This document shows positions 1 to 8,765 of a DNA stretch of 64,000 nt, piece by piece. Below the pieces are notes generated by a model that had not been told where the DNA came from, made no database searches, and saw nothing but the letters and a program-made list of their open reading frames with translations. The DNA is taken from NCBI RefSeq assembly GCF_026340675.1, contig NZ_JAPEOX010000001.1:6138001-6202000 (forward strand), read 5' to 3'. Source of the stretch: Streptomyces sp. NBC_01264. Lineage in GTDB: Bacteria > Actinomycetota > Actinomycetes > Streptomycetales > Streptomycetaceae. The first letter of the stretch is position 1, and each line of letters opens with the position of its first letter. Made by a program: the position numbers and the translations under genes.

Positions 1-64
1 GTCATGCCGCTCCCCTGCCACCCCAGCTCAACCGCCCCAACCTACCGCCGGTGCGGGGTGGCGC

Positions 65-511
65 CTAGCGACAGGTGAGACGGACCCGGAGCGAGGAGCC
101 GACGTGCAGGCCCCAGGTGGCCATGGCTCCGGCCTCGGCCTCCAGGACGTGGCGGGCGCGCAGCCGGGGGAGGCCGAGCCGGCCGGGGGGCATGGTGGTC
201 AGTGCGATGACGGTCAGCCGGCGGTCGAGGTGGGCCACGTCGATGGCGAAGCGCATCCGGAAGGTGTGCACGCTCGAGGCCGGGGTGAGGAGCATCGCCC
301 CTTCGATCCCGTCCCGCCCGAGCAGCCCCCGCGTGCGGGCCCGGTAGGAGGCGGCGACCTCCAGGGGCACCTCCACCGCCACCGGTACCTCCACCGGCAC
401 CGCCACGGCCTCCGGGTCCTCCAACGGCTCCGGGTGGCCCGCGAGACCCGCCCGCCCCCGGTCGACGCGGAGCGTCCCCGTGCCGTCCCGCCACCGCTCC
501 CTGTTCCCCAT
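65..511 (-). CDS. DUF192 family protein
   Basis: A 148-residue protein of the DUF192 family, whose biochemical role is not established. The C-terminal two thirds carry the family pattern: an Arg-rich GLLGR segment near residue 68, a VHTFRMRFAIDV core around residue 87 and the VLEAEAG element near residue 127. The N-terminal third holds a Val/Pro/Glu run (AVPVEVPVAVEVPLEV) from imperfect DNA repeats, probably a linker. An ATG at 511 is preferred over the upstream ATG at 562 because the family normally begins close to its MGNRE-like start. No signal peptide is evident. It reads away from the candidate small RNA that follows. Family assignment is good; function unknown. Confidence 0.8.
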   Translation of the reverse strand: MGNRERWRDGTGTLRVDRGRAGLAGHPEPLEDPEAVAVPVEVPVAVEVPLEVAASYRARTRGLLGRDGIEGAMLLTPASSVHTFRMRFAIDVAHLDRRLTVIALTTMPPGRLGLPRLRARHVLEAEAGAMATWGLHVGSSLRVRLTCR

Positions 512-714
512 GCGGGCCACCCTAGGGGGCGTCCTGCCGATCGGGCCGGGCTCCGGCGTCAAGCCGGCGCACCGGAGGGGGTCCCCCGGGGGAGGGACGG
601 CCGCGCGTTGCTCCGTACGGGCTCCCGGCGGGGCCCCGCAAGGGCTGTGGGGGCCGTCCCGGCTCTGCGCAGTGCGCCGGTACGGCTGCGGAGAGTAATC
701 GTGTCGCGGTGGTG

Positions 715-799
715 CGCGCAGCAGGCTTTACGAAGGGTTATGGTGGAACCCCCCCCTCGGGCCGGTCCGTATCCCCCCCACGGACCGGCCCGTTTTTTG
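715..799 (+). ncRNA. Candidate 6C small RNA with intrinsic terminator
   Basis: This gene-free stretch holds a run of eight C (749-756), then a perfect 13-bp stem CGGGCCGGTCCGT (758-770) / ACGGACCGGCCCG (780-792) whose loop contains seven C, then a run of six T (793-798). Two C-rich loops plus a U-tract terminator are the hallmark of the actinobacterial 6C RNA. A stem closing the first C-run is not obvious, and the 5' end is a guess. No ORF starts nearby on this strand, so the terminator is not explained by a protein gene. The rest of 563-714 shows nothing else. Confidence 0.55.
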
Positions 800-851
800 T
801 TTCCGCGCAGTCGCCGCGCAGTCCCGGCGCAGCGCCGGGCAAAGGCGCAGG

Positions 852-1889
852 TCAGCCCCGCTGGGCCCAGATGTTGGCGCCGGGGGTGGACACCGCGAAG
901 GAGTCGATCTCCTTCAGCTCCTGCTCCGACAGCGGTGCGCCGGCCAGGGAAGCCACGTTCTCCTCGAGCTGCTTCACGCTCGACGCGCCGATCAGCGCCG
1001 AGGTCATCCGCTCGTCCCGCAGCACCCAGTTCAGTGCGAGCTGGGCCAGCGTCTGCCCGCGCCGCGCCGCGATCTCGTTCAGCCCGTTCAGGCGGCGCAC
1101 GACCTCGTCCGACAGCAGGTCCGGGTTGAGGGACTTGCCCTGGGTGGCCCGCGAGCCCTCCGGGATGCCCTTGAGGTACTTCCCGGTCAGCAGGCCCTGC
1201 GCGAGCGGCACGAAGGAGATGCAGCCCATGCCGGCCTCCTCCAGGGTGTCCAGCAGGCCGTCGTCCTCCGTCCAGCGGTTGATCATGGAGTACGAGGGCT
1301 GGTGGATGAGGGGACGCACGCCCATCTCCCGCAGCAGCCGGGCCGCCTCGGCCGTCTGCTCGGCGGTGTACGAGGACACGCCCACGTAGAGCGCCTTGCC
1401 CTGCTGGACCGCGGACGCCAGCGCGCCCATGGTCTCCTCCAGCGGGGTGTCCGGATCGAAGCGGTGGGAGTAGAAGATGTCGACGTAGTCGACGCCCATC
1501 CGCTTCAGCGAGGCGTCCAGCGACCCGAGCAGGTACTTGCGGCTGCCCCACTCGCCGTACGGCCCCTCGCGCATGAGGTAGCCGGCCTTGGTGGAGAGGA
1601 CCAGCTCCTCGCGGTGGGACGCGAAGTCCTGCGCGAAGATCTTGCCGAAGTTCAGCTCGGCCGAGCCGGGGGGCGGGCCGTAGTTGTTCGCCAGGTCGAT
1701 GTGGGTGACGCCGAGGTCGAAGGCCCGGCGCAGGATCGCCCGCTGGGACCCGAGGGACTTGTCGTCGCCGAAGTTGTGCCAGAGGCCGAGGGAGATGGCG
1801 GGGAGCTTGAGGCCGCTGTGGCCGGTGCGCCGGTAATCCATGGAGTCGTAGCGCGAGGGCTCTGCCTGATAGGGGTTGTTTTCAGTCAC
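852..1889 (-). CDS. Aldo/keto reductase, L-glyceraldehyde 3-phosphate reductase type
   Basis: A 345-residue cytosolic NADPH-dependent aldo/keto reductase of the YghZ/MgrA (AKR14-like) group, which reduces small aldehydes such as L-glyceraldehyde 3-phosphate. The catalytic tetrad can be read: Asp and Tyr in HIDLANNYGP (about residues 58-67), Lys in LSTKAGY (about 100) and His in YSHRFD (about 141). The C-terminal LIGASS element is the usual nucleotide-binding segment. Length is typical and the start ATG at 1889 precedes a YRRTGHSGL opening normal for the family. It is divergent from uppS, sharing about 130 bp of upstream DNA. Substrate is inferred from subfamily only. Confidence 0.88.
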   Translation of the reverse strand: MTENNPYQAEPSRYDSMDYRRTGHSGLKLPAISLGLWHNFGDDKSLGSQRAILRRAFDLGVTHIDLANNYGPPPGSAELNFGKIFAQDFASHREELVLSTKAGYLMREGPYGEWGSRKYLLGSLDASLKRMGVDYVDIFYSHRFDPDTPLEETMGALASAVQQGKALYVGVSSYTAEQTAEAARLLREMGVRPLIHQPSYSMINRWTEDDGLLDTLEEAGMGCISFVPLAQGLLTGKYLKGIPEGSRATQGKSLNPDLLSDEVVRRLNGLNEIAARRGQTLAQLALNWVLRDERMTSALIGASSVKQLEENVASLAGAPLSEQELKEIDSFAVSTPGANIWAQRG

Positions 1890-2019
1890 GTTGTCCTCCC
1901 TATCACGGACTTGTGACAGGACCGAGTTGGGTGCCGGATCCCGTCGCGCAGTAATGTGGCGGACCTGGGGGGATCACCGCATTCCGCACGGGGGAATCGC
2001 TCGGAGGGGCTGGAAGATC

Positions 2020-2793
2020 GTGAAGCTGCGCGACCTGGTACGCCGTCCTGTGTACAGGCTCTACGCACGCCGGGTGGAAGGCCGCATCGACCATGACGAG
2101 ACGCCCAAGCACATCGGCGTGATCCTGGACGGGAACCGCCGCTGGGCCAAGGCGTCCGGAGGCACGACGGTGCAGGGCCACCAGGCCGGCGCCGACAAGA
2201 TCTCCGAGATGCTGGGCTGGTGCACCGAGACCGACGTCGAGGTCGTCACCCTGTGGATGCTCTCCACGGACAACCTGGACCGTCCCGAGGTCGAGCTCCG
2301 CCCGCTGCTCAACATCATCGAGAACACCGTCCGGGGCCTCGCCGCGGACGGCCGCTGGCGCGTCCACCACGTCGGCAACCTCGACATCCTGCCCGCCGGG
2401 ACCCAGAGCGTCCTGAAGGAGGCCATGGAGGCCACCCGCGAAGTCGACGGGATACTCGTCAACGTCGCGGTCGGCTACGGCGGCCGCCAGGAGATCGCCG
2501 ACGCGGTCCGCTCGCTCCTGCTGGAGCACGCCTCGAAGGGCACCTCCTTCGAGGAGCTCGCCGAGATCCTCGACATCGAGCACATCGCGGAGCACCTCTA
2601 CACGCGCGGCCAGCCCGACCCGGACCTGGTGATCCGCACCAGCGGGGAGCAGCGACTGTCCGGATTCATGCTGTGGCAGAGCGCGCATTCCGAGTACTAC
2701 TTCTGCGAGGTCTTCTGGCCGGCCTTCCGCAAGGTCGACTTCCTGCGCGCCCTGCGCGACTACGCCGCCCGGCACCGGCGCTACGGCAGCTGA
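2020..2793 (+). CDS. uppS: Isoprenyl transferase (undecaprenyl diphosphate synthase family)
   Basis: A cis-prenyltransferase of 257 residues that adds isopentenyl units to an allylic diphosphate to make a long-chain lipid carrier for cell-wall synthesis. Visible family motifs are [14 protein letters not shown] (about residues 29-42, with the catalytic Asp), the GHQAG element, TLWMLSTDN, and the C-terminal [19 protein letters not shown] substrate loop. The reading frame is open further upstream, but the GTG at 2020 is chosen because a GGAGGGG ribosome site (2003-2009) sits just before it and the protein length is then normal. Several such paralogues often exist in Streptomyces, so the exact chain length of the product is uncertain. 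Confidence 0.9.
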   Translation: MKLRDLVRRPVYRLYARRVEGRIDHDETPKHIGVILDGNRRWAKASGGTTVQGHQAGADKISEMLGWCTETDVEVVTLWMLSTDNLDRPEVELRPLLNIIENTVRGLAADGRWRVHHVGNLDILPAGTQSVLKEAMEATREVDGILVNVAVGYGGRQEIADAVRSLLLEHASKGTSFEELAEILDIEHIAEHLYTRGQPDPDLVIRTSGEQRLSGFMLWQSAHSEYYFCEVFWPAFRKVDFLRALRDYAARHRRYGS

Positions 2794-3220
2794 CTCCGCC
2801 CGGCAGCCCCCCTCTACGGCACCTGACCTGCGGTTGTCCGATTTCCCCCCGGCGCCTCACGGCCACCTCACGGCGTGCTCGGACTCCTCCGTGGCGCGCC
2901 GTCCCCGTGTTCCCGTACGTCCTTGCGGCCTCCCTGGGCCCCTCGCGCGAGGCCTTCACCAGGGATTCACCGAGCGTCCGTCATATGCCATGGCATGGCT
3001 GGACCCATTCGGGGAATATCCCTTGCAGGTCGATGCCCGATCCACGGGTGTCGAGTCTCAGCGGACGGCATGGGGTCGTCCGCCCGGGAGGCCCTTTGCA
3101 CCAGGACGCGCGTGCGGTTCGCACGGACGGACGGGAGGGCCGGAAGTCGGCCCGCGCAGGGGTGCCGATGACCGGTCCGGTCTTCATGGCCCGACCTCTT
3201 CCGAGGGGGTACGTCCTTCC
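2794..3220 (+). other. Gene-free spacer between uppS and phoH
   Basis: About 430 bp without a convincing gene. It contains a 12-bp perfect palindrome ATGCCATGGCAT (2985-2996). The frames open here lack homology that I recognise and look like upstream extensions of phoH. I take it as a phoH leader or promoter region; no clear terminator with a U-tract was found. Confidence 0.4.
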
Positions 3221-4537
3221 GTGGTGACCAGCACAAAGAGCCGCCTGCCCGACAGGCGGACCTACGTCCTCGACACCAGCGTCCTGCTGGCAGACCCCAA
3301 CGCGATCTCGCGATTCGACGAGCACGAGGTCGTGCTCCCGATCGTGGTGATCACCGAGCTGGAGGCAAAGAGGCATCATCCCGAACTCGGTTATTTCGCC
3401 CGTCAGGCCCTGCGCCTGCTCGACGAGTTCCGGGTTCTCCACGGACGCCTCGACGCACCCATCCCGCTGGGCGATCTGGGCGGCACCCTGCGCGTCGAGC
3501 TCAACCACTCCGATCAGAGCGTCCTGCCCGCGGGCTTCCGGCTGGGGGACAACGATTCGCGGATCCTCGCGGTCGCCCGCAATCTCCAGGCCGAGGGCTA
3601 CGACGTCACGGTCGTCTCGAAGGATCTCCCGCTGCGCATCAAGGCCTCCTCCGTGGGGCTGATGGCCGAGGAGTACCGCGCGGAGCTCGCGATCACCGAT
3701 GCCGGCTGGACCGGCATGACCGAGCTCGCGCTCTCCGGGGAGCAGGTGGACCTGCTCTTCTCCGAGGAGCGGCTCTACGTGCCGGAGGCCGCGGAACTTC
3801 CCGTGCACACCGGTCTGGTCCTCCAGTCCGAGCGCGGCAAGGCGCTCGGCCGGGTCACGGCCGACGGCAACGTGAAGCTCGTACGGGGCGACCGCGAGGC
3901 CTTCGGGCTGCACGGCCGCAGTGCCGAGCAGCGGATCGCGCTCGATCTCCTGCTCGACCCCGAGATCGGGATCATCTCGATGGGCGGCCGGGCCGGCACC
4001 GGAAAGTCGGCGCTGGCGCTGTGCGCGGGGCTGGAGGCCGTACTGGAGCGGAGGCAGCACCAGAAGGTGATGGTCTTCCGGCCGCTGTACGCGGTCGGCG
4101 GCCAGGACCTCGGCTACCTCCCCGGGGACGCCAACGAGAAGATGAGCCCCTGGGCCCAGGCGGTGTTCGACACCCTCTCGGCGGTCGCCGGGCGCGCGGT
4201 CATCGAGGAGGTGCTCAACCGCGGGATGCTGGAGGTCCTGCCGCTCACGCACATCCGCGGCCGCTCGCTGCACGACGCGTTCGTGATCGTGGACGAGGCG
4301 CAGTCACTGGAGCGCAACGTCCTGCTGACCGTTCTGTCCCGTATCGGGGCCAATTCGCGGGTGGTTCTCACCCACGACGTGGCCCAGCGGGACAACCTGC
4401 GGGTCGGCCGGTACGACGGTGTCGTCGCCGTGGTCGAGAAGCTGAAGGGGCATCCGCTCTTCGCGCACATCACGCTGACGCGGTCCGAGCGCTCCCCGAT
4501 CGCCGCGCTGGTCACCGAGATGCTGGAGAACCTGTAG
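3221..4537 (+). CDS. phoH: PhoH family ATPase with N-terminal PIN domain (PhoH2 type)
   Basis: A 438-residue fusion of a PIN nuclease domain (about residues 10-150, opening [13 protein letters not shown] with the first acidic site and [10 protein letters not shown] with the second) to a PhoH ATPase (about 190-438). The Walker A site is [11 protein letters not shown] and the Walker B is FVIVDEAQS. Such PhoH2 proteins are described as RNA helicase/ribonucleases. The frame runs back to 2834, but tandem GTG codons at 3221 and 3224 follow a GAGGGGG ribosome site (3203-3209), and the PIN domain begins straight after. It stands alone and is closed by a strong hairpin at 4603. Substrate in the cell is unknown. 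Confidence 0.9.
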   Translation: MVTSTKSRLPDRRTYVLDTSVLLADPNAISRFDEHEVVLPIVVITELEAKRHHPELGYFARQALRLLDEFRVLHGRLDAPIPLGDLGGTLRVELNHSDQSVLPAGFRLGDNDSRILAVARNLQAEGYDVTVVSKDLPLRIKASSVGLMAEEYRAELAITDAGWTGMTELALSGEQVDLLFSEERLYVPEAAELPVHTGLVLQSERGKALGRVTADGNVKLVRGDREAFGLHGRSAEQRIALDLLLDPEIGIISMGGRAGTGKSALALCAGLEAVLERRQHQKVMVFRPLYAVGGQDLGYLPGDANEKMSPWAQAVFDTLSAVAGRAVIEEVLNRGMLEVLPLTHIRGRSLHDAFVIVDEAQSLERNVLLTVLSRIGANSRVVLTHDVAQRDNLRVGRYDGVVAVVEKLKGHPLFAHITLTRSERSPIAALVTEMLENL

Positions 4538-4602
4538 GGCCCGGCGGGCGGTCCGCAGGGACCGCAAAACAGCTAAAACGCGCATAGCGGGAAGGCGAGT
4601 TG

Positions 4603-4643
4603 GCGCCGCCCGGCAAAGGCCAGAGAGCCTAGCCGGGCGGCGC
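4603..4643 (+). terminator. Hairpin terminator after phoH
   Basis: Perfect 12-bp inverted repeat GCGCCGCCCGGC (4603-4614) / GCCGGGCGGCGC (4632-4643) with a 17-nt loop, 65 bp past the phoH stop. There is no U-tract, as is common in Streptomyces. Confidence 0.7.
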
Positions 4644-4654
4644 TCGCGTGCACA

Positions 4655-4830
4655 GGGGTTTACCGAAACCAGCGGTGACATGCCAGGTGTGACCTTTCCC
4701 ACGCAACGGAGAATTGCCCTGCGGCGTCGGGGTCCGGCAGAGTCTGTTTTCCGTCAGGCCCCGCATACGGCACACCTGTATCTCCCGTGAGATGCGCGCT
4801 CCACCGCTAACTCCACAATCGATGGCCGTA
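4655..4830 (+). promoter_or_regulatory. Candidate c-di-AMP (ydaO-type) riboswitch in a long leader
   Basis: A leader of about 330 nt lies between the phoH terminator and the lytic transglycosylase start. Short blocks match remembered conserved parts of the ydaO RNA in order: CCGAAACC (4663-4670), ACGGAG (4706-4711), GGGGT (4729-4733) and GCTAACTCC (4806-4814). Streptomyces cell-wall hydrolase genes are known to be controlled by this c-di-AMP riboswitch, so the context fits. Closing helix P1 was not convincing by eye, so this needs a covariance-model check. Confidence 0.45.
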
Positions 4831-4974
4831 TGCCGCCCGGAGCATCACGCGGCACTTCCGCAAGGGAGTTGCCCACGGGCCCGCGCCTCCAGTGACCGCA
4901 CCACCATGGAGGCCAGCGTCAAGGGCACTATTGCGCCCGCGCAGTCACTGCGGACGCTGCTGGAAGGAAACCGT

Positions 4975-5670
4975 GTGAGCCGGATCTCGGTTCGGGGATT
5001 CGCGGTGGCTTCGGCCACTGCCGTCACCACCGTCGGCGCCGTCGTGGGTGTTGCCACTGGCGACCCCGCCTCGAACGATCTCGAGACGACCGCGTCCGGG
5101 ACGCTCCTCGCTGACATCCCGGTCGGCGAGCAGGCGCAGGTCCAGAACGCGTCCCTGACGCAGCAGGCCGACTCCATCGCGCACGCCGCCGACGCCGACG
5201 CCAAGCGCTCGGCGGAGGAAGCGGCCCGCGTCCAGGCCGCCCAGGACGCCAAGTCGAAGAAGGCCGAAGCGCAGAAGGCCGCCGACGAGAAGGCGAAGAA
5301 GGAGCGCGAGGAGAAGGAGCAGGCTGCCAGCCGTTCCGCCTCCCGCGACGGGTCCTCCTTCGCCCCCCAGGCCTCCTACACGGTCGCCCAGGTCAAGGCG
5401 ATCGCCCAGCAGATGGTCCCGGCGGGGCAGTTCCAGTGCTTCTCCAAGATCATCAACCAGGAATCCACCTGGAACTACCGGGCCGTGAACGCGTCCTCGG
5501 GCGCCTACGGCCTCGTCCAGGCCCTGCCCGGCTCGAAGATGGCCTCGGCCGGCGCCGACTGGCGCACCAACCCCGCCACCCAGATCGAGTGGGGTCTGAA
5601 CTACATGAACAAGCGGTACGGCAGCCCGTGTGCGGCCTGGAGCTTCCACCAGGCCAACAACTACTACTAG
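4975..5670 (+). CDS. Secreted SLT-type lytic transglycosylase
   Basis: A 231-residue exported peptidoglycan hydrolase. Residues 1-30 form a signal sequence (VRGFAVASATAVTTVGAVVG). A charged Ala/Lys/Glu coiled-coil follows (about residues 55-115), then a compact SLT domain (about 130-231) with the catalytic Glu in KIINQESTWNYRA, the AYGLVQALPGSKM element and a C-terminal AWSFHQANNYY typical of Streptomyces members. The GTG at 4975 is selected because GGAAGG (4962-4967) precedes it and the signal peptide then starts properly; an ATG at 4906 in the same frame is possible. The long leader suggests riboswitch control. Hairpin terminator at 5711. Confidence 0.85.
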   Translation: MSRISVRGFAVASATAVTTVGAVVGVATGDPASNDLETTASGTLLADIPVGEQAQVQNASLTQQADSIAHAADADAKRSAEEAARVQAAQDAKSKKAEAQKAADEKAKKEREEKEQAASRSASRDGSSFAPQASYTVAQVKAIAQQMVPAGQFQCFSKIINQESTWNYRAVNASSGAYGLVQALPGSKMASAGADWRTNPATQIEWGLNYMNKRYGSPCAAWSFHQANNYY

Positions 5671-5710
5671 GCCGCCGGAGCGAGAGCGCCCCGCGCGCCT
5701 CGACCCCGAA

Positions 5711-5741
5711 GAGCCCCGCACCGTCCTACGGTGCGGGGCTC
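5711..5741 (+). terminator. Hairpin terminator after SLT gene
   Basis: Perfect 13-bp stem GAGCCCCGCACCG (5711-5723) / CGGTGCGGGGCTC (5729-5741) with a 5-nt loop, 40 bp past the stop codon. Confidence 0.8.
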
Positions 5742-5813
5742 CTCGCGTGTACGGTCTTTGAGGCGTGCCCCGGTGCGCGGACGCGCGGTCCAGGGCGGGG
5801 GGAAGGGAACGAC

Positions 5814-7208
5814 ATGGCGAAGACAGGCTGGCTCGGCCGGCTCGGCAAGAGCCTGAGCGACGTGGAGGCCCGGCTCGCGGAGCGGCGCGCCGAGGTCGAG
5901 GCCGAGACCTCCGGGGACCGGCCGGCCCCCGGGCACGGCCCCGCCACGTCCGCACCGGCTTCCCCGGCGACCGCCTCACCGGCCCCCTCCACGCCGTCCC
6001 CCGCGTCCCCGGCCGCCGCGCACATCGATTTCGCCGTCCCCGCGCGCCCCGACCCCGTGTCCGTCATCCCGTGGGGCGTGCGCGTCGCCGCCGAGGCGAG
6101 CTGGCGGCTGCTGCTGCTCGCCGGGATGCTCTGGGTCCTGATGCGGGTGATCAGCGAAGTCCGCCTGGTCGTCCTCGCCTTCGCCGCCGCCCTCCTGGTG
6201 ACCGCACTGCTCCAGCCCTTCGTGGTCCGGCTGCGCCGGCTCGGCATGCCCCGGGGACTGGCCACGGCCGTCACCGCGATCCTCGGGTTCGTGGTCATCG
6301 GGCTGGTCGGCTGGTTCGTGGTCTGGCAGGTCATGGACAACCTCGACGACCTCTCCGCCCGGCTCCGCGAAGCCATCAACGACCTCAAACTCCGCGCGCT
6401 GGACAGCCCGTTCCACGTGACCGAGAAGCAGATCAACGAGATCGCCAAGAACCTCAGCGAGACCATCGGCACCAACACCGAGCAGATCACCTCCGCCGGC
6501 CTGCAAGGCGTCACGGTCCTCGTCGAGGCCCTGACGGGCATGCTGCTCGCGATGTTCTCCACGCTCTTCCTGCTCTACGACGGCAAGCGCATCTGGACCT
6601 GGTCCATGAGCCTGCTCCCGGCCGCCGCACGGCCCGGCGTCGCCGGCGCCGGTCCGCGCGCCTGGCGCACCCTGACCGCGTACGTGCGCGGCACGGTCCT
6701 CGTGGCCCTCATCGACGCCGTGTTCATCGGCCTCGGCCTCTACTTCCTCGACGTGACGATGGCGGTGCCGCTGGCCGTCTTCATCTTCCTGTTCGCCTTC
6801 ATCCCGCTCGTCGGCGCGGTCATGAGCGGCGCCCTGGCCGTGGTCGTGGCCCTGGTGACCCAGGGGCCGTTCACGGCGCTGATGGTGCTGCTGGTGGTGC
6901 TGGCCGTGCAGCAGATCGAGGGCCACGTGCTCCAGCCCTTCATCCTGGGCCGGGCGGTACGGGTCCACCCGCTCGCGGTGGTGCTCTCGGTGGCGGCCGG
7001 CGGACTGGTCGCCGGCATCGGCGGAGCGGTGGTCGCCGTGCCGCTGGTCGCCGTCACCAACACCGTGGTCGGCTACCTGCGGGCCTACTCGCGCGAACAG
7101 CTCCACCACGGGCTCTCCCCGGTCGGCCCCGGGCCGCACGGTGCGACGGCCCTCGGCCAGACGGCATTCGAGGCGGAGGAGACACGCACGGGTGATAACG
7201 GAGCCTGA
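5814..7208 (+). CDS. AI-2E family transporter (permease)
   Basis: A 464-residue integral membrane protein of the AI-2E transporter (PerM/TqsA) family. A hydrophilic Ala/Pro-rich N-terminus of about 85 residues is followed by paired membrane helices (LLLLAGMLWVLM, VVLAFAAALLVTALL), a third helix (VVIGLVGWFVVW), a soluble amphipathic region and five further hydrophobic segments. The PLVGAVMSG and QQIEGHVLQPFILG signatures are clear. Family members move small signals or ions, but the substrate is unknown here. Start ATG 5814 follows a GGGGGGAAGGG ribosome site. The stop overlaps the next gene's start by 17 bp, suggesting translational coupling. Confidence 0.88.
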   Translation: MAKTGWLGRLGKSLSDVEARLAERRAEVEAETSGDRPAPGHGPATSAPASPATASPAPSTPSPASPAAAHIDFAVPARPDPVSVIPWGVRVAAEASWRLLLLAGMLWVLMRVISEVRLVVLAFAAALLVTALLQPFVVRLRRLGMPRGLATAVTAILGFVVIGLVGWFVVWQVMDNLDDLSARLREAINDLKLRALDSPFHVTEKQINEIAKNLSETIGTNTEQITSAGLQGVTVLVEALTGMLLAMFSTLFLLYDGKRIWTWSMSLLPAAARPGVAGAGPRAWRTLTAYVRGTVLVALIDAVFIGLGLYFLDVTMAVPLAVFIFLFAFIPLVGAVMSGALAVVVALVTQGPFTALMVLLVVLAVQQIEGHVLQPFILGRAVRVHPLAVVLSVAAGGLVAGIGGAVVAVPLVAVTNTVVGYLRAYSREQLHHGLSPVGPGPHGATALGQTAFEAEETRTGDNGA

Positions 7209-7950
7209 GTTCGACGGCGGCTCGTCCGGCATACCGGGGCCGGAGGGGCCTCGGGAGCCGTTGGAACCCCGGGCCGATGAGAGGTCCCCGTGGCGGCCCG
7301 GCCGCCAACCCTGGCGGTGGGCGCTCGGCGGGGCGCTGACAGCCTCCCTGCTGTGGGCGGGCGCCTGGTGGGCCGTGGCCCCGCAGGACGGCCGCCCGCC
7401 GCTGCGGTACGCGCTGCCCGCGAGCCTGTGCGACGAGGCGAAGCTGCCCACGCTGTCCCGGCTGGCCGAGGTGAGCCAGTGGAATCCCACCCCGAAACTG
7501 TTCGAGCACCCGGGAGTGGACCAGGCGTACTGCCAGCTGGGCACCTCGAGGGACCCCTCGGACGGGCTCCGGCTCACGTACCAGATCCAGACCTCGATGT
7601 CCCTGCACAAACGGACCGACCCCGCCCCGGAGTTCGGCGCGGATCCGGCGCCCGCGGGCTGGACGGGCCTGAGCCGCTTGGCCCCGCACTCGGTGCCGGG
7701 GCTCGGGGAGCGGGCGCTGATCTGGGAGATGGAGTACGAGCAGTCCTGGCGGCTCGCCGTCCTCGACGGGGGTGCGGTGTTCACCATGGACGTGACCGTG
7801 TGGGCGTTCGGCTCGGACGCGGTCGACGGCGAGGGCAACCTGATCGTCGACTCCGGGCCCCCGCAGGATCCGCCGAAGGCCGACGCCGACGCCGTCCAGG
7901 CTGCGATGATCGACGATATGAACGGCCTGATGAAGGCGCTGCGCGAGTAG
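7192..7950 (+). CDS. Hypothetical membrane-anchored protein, first of a tandem pair
   Basis: A 252-residue protein of unrecognised family. A polar N-terminus (about residues 1-45) leads to one membrane helix (WALGGALTASLLWAGAWWAV) and an extracytoplasmic domain with Cys residues in ASLCDEAK and YCQLG that could form a disulfide. The next gene is a paralogue sharing the WALGGA helix, the LHKRTDP-PEF motif, the VPGLG segment, LDGGAVFT and a C-terminal AAMI-D--LMAL. GTG 7192 is chosen because GAGGCGGAGGAG lies just upstream; it overlaps the permease stop by 17 bp, so the three genes probably form one operon. Function unknown. Confidence 0.75.
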   Translation: MITEPEFDGGSSGIPGPEGPREPLEPRADERSPWRPGRQPWRWALGGALTASLLWAGAWWAVAPQDGRPPLRYALPASLCDEAKLPTLSRLAEVSQWNPTPKLFEHPGVDQAYCQLGTSRDPSDGLRLTYQIQTSMSLHKRTDPAPEFGADPAPAGWTGLSRLAPHSVPGLGERALIWEMEYEQSWRLAVLDGGAVFTMDVTVWAFGSDAVDGEGNLIVDSGPPQDPPKADADAVQAAMIDDMNGLMKALRE

Positions 7951-7982
7951 GTCCGGGGGCGCGGGGGACGGGGGACACGGGG

Positions 7983-8684
7983 ATGATCGGCGAGCCCGAG
8001 ATCGACGGGGACTGGCACACGGCGAGCGGGTCGGAGGGGGCCGCGGAGGCCCTCCCGGGCGCGGGCGAGCCCGAGCGGGATCGCGTACGGAGCACGCGCA
8101 GGCCTTGGCTGTGGGCGCTCGGCGGCGCGGTGGCCGCCTCGGCGGTCTGGGCGGGCACGCTGGCCGTGCAGGATCGTTCCGCCGACACGCCGCGCATCGA
8201 TTACCGGCACTCCGCCAACCTGTGCCGGGACGCCCCGCTCAAGCTGCTGACCCAAGTCGCCGGCAAGCCCTTCGAGAGCAACGAGAACAGCCGCGGCGAG
8301 AGCCCCGCGCAGGACTGGGCGTCCTGCCGGTTCGGCCTCATGTACGAGGAGGATTCCGTCTCGTACGGGGCCCATCTGCTGGTCGAGCTGCACAAGAGGA
8401 CCGACCCCGGGCCGGAGTTCGCCACCGGCCACGGGGGCGCCACCTACCTGCGGATGGACCCCGCGGAGCGCCGCGAGGTGCCGGGCCTGGGTGACCGGGC
8501 GGTGCTCGACCGGACGTACATGGGCGACGGGGACCGGCTGATCGTGCTGGACGGCGGGGCGGTCTTCACCCTGACCGTGGAGTGGTACCGCGGCGACGGG
8601 GAGGGCTCTGGGGTCGATGTGGACGCGATCGAGGCGGCGATGATCGAGGACGTACGGATGCTGATGGCTGCGCTGCGGCGCTAG
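7983..8684 (+). CDS. Hypothetical membrane-anchored protein, second of a tandem pair
   Basis: A 233-residue paralogue of the preceding protein. It has a short acidic N-terminus, a single membrane helix (LWALGGAVAASAVWAGTLAV) and an outer domain with Cys in ANLCRDAP and WASCRFG at matching places, plus the shared LHKRTDPGPEF, VPGLGDRAV and LDGGAVFTLTV elements. Start ATG 7983 lies 33 bp after the upstream stop. The pair looks like a lineage-specific duplication attached to the permease operon. No enzymatic motif is visible. A strong hairpin at 8711 ends the unit. Confidence 0.75.
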   Translation: MIGEPEIDGDWHTASGSEGAAEALPGAGEPERDRVRSTRRPWLWALGGAVAASAVWAGTLAVQDRSADTPRIDYRHSANLCRDAPLKLLTQVAGKPFESNENSRGESPAQDWASCRFGLMYEEDSVSYGAHLLVELHKRTDPGPEFATGHGGATYLRMDPAERREVPGLGDRAVLDRTYMGDGDRLIVLDGGAVFTLTVEWYRGDGEGSGVDVDAIEAAMIEDVRMLMAALRR

Positions 8685-8710
8685 GACCCGTCGGATCTCT
8701 CCGGGTGCGA

Positions 8711-8747
8711 AAGGGCCCCCGCGGCCGGATCGGCTGCGGGGGCCCTT
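8711..8747. terminator. Bidirectional hairpin terminator
   Basis: Stem AAGGGCCCCCGC (8711-8722) / GCGGGGGCCCTT (8736-8747), placed between the convergent membrane-protein operon and ahpD; it can serve both strands. Confidence 0.75.
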
Positions 8748-8765
8748 GGGTGCGTACGGGGCCTG

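Noticed and set aside
4714..4974. Upstream extension of the lytic transglycosylase
   Set aside because: It overlaps the putative riboswitch and has no signal-peptide character; GTG 4975 has a ribosome site and starts the signal peptide.
5976..8432. Long open frame on the minus strand (818 codons) opposite the AI-2E permease and membrane-protein genes
   Set aside because: It mirrors the GC3 bias of the real genes, has Arg/Gly/His-rich low-complexity sequence and matches no family; antisense artefact of high GC.
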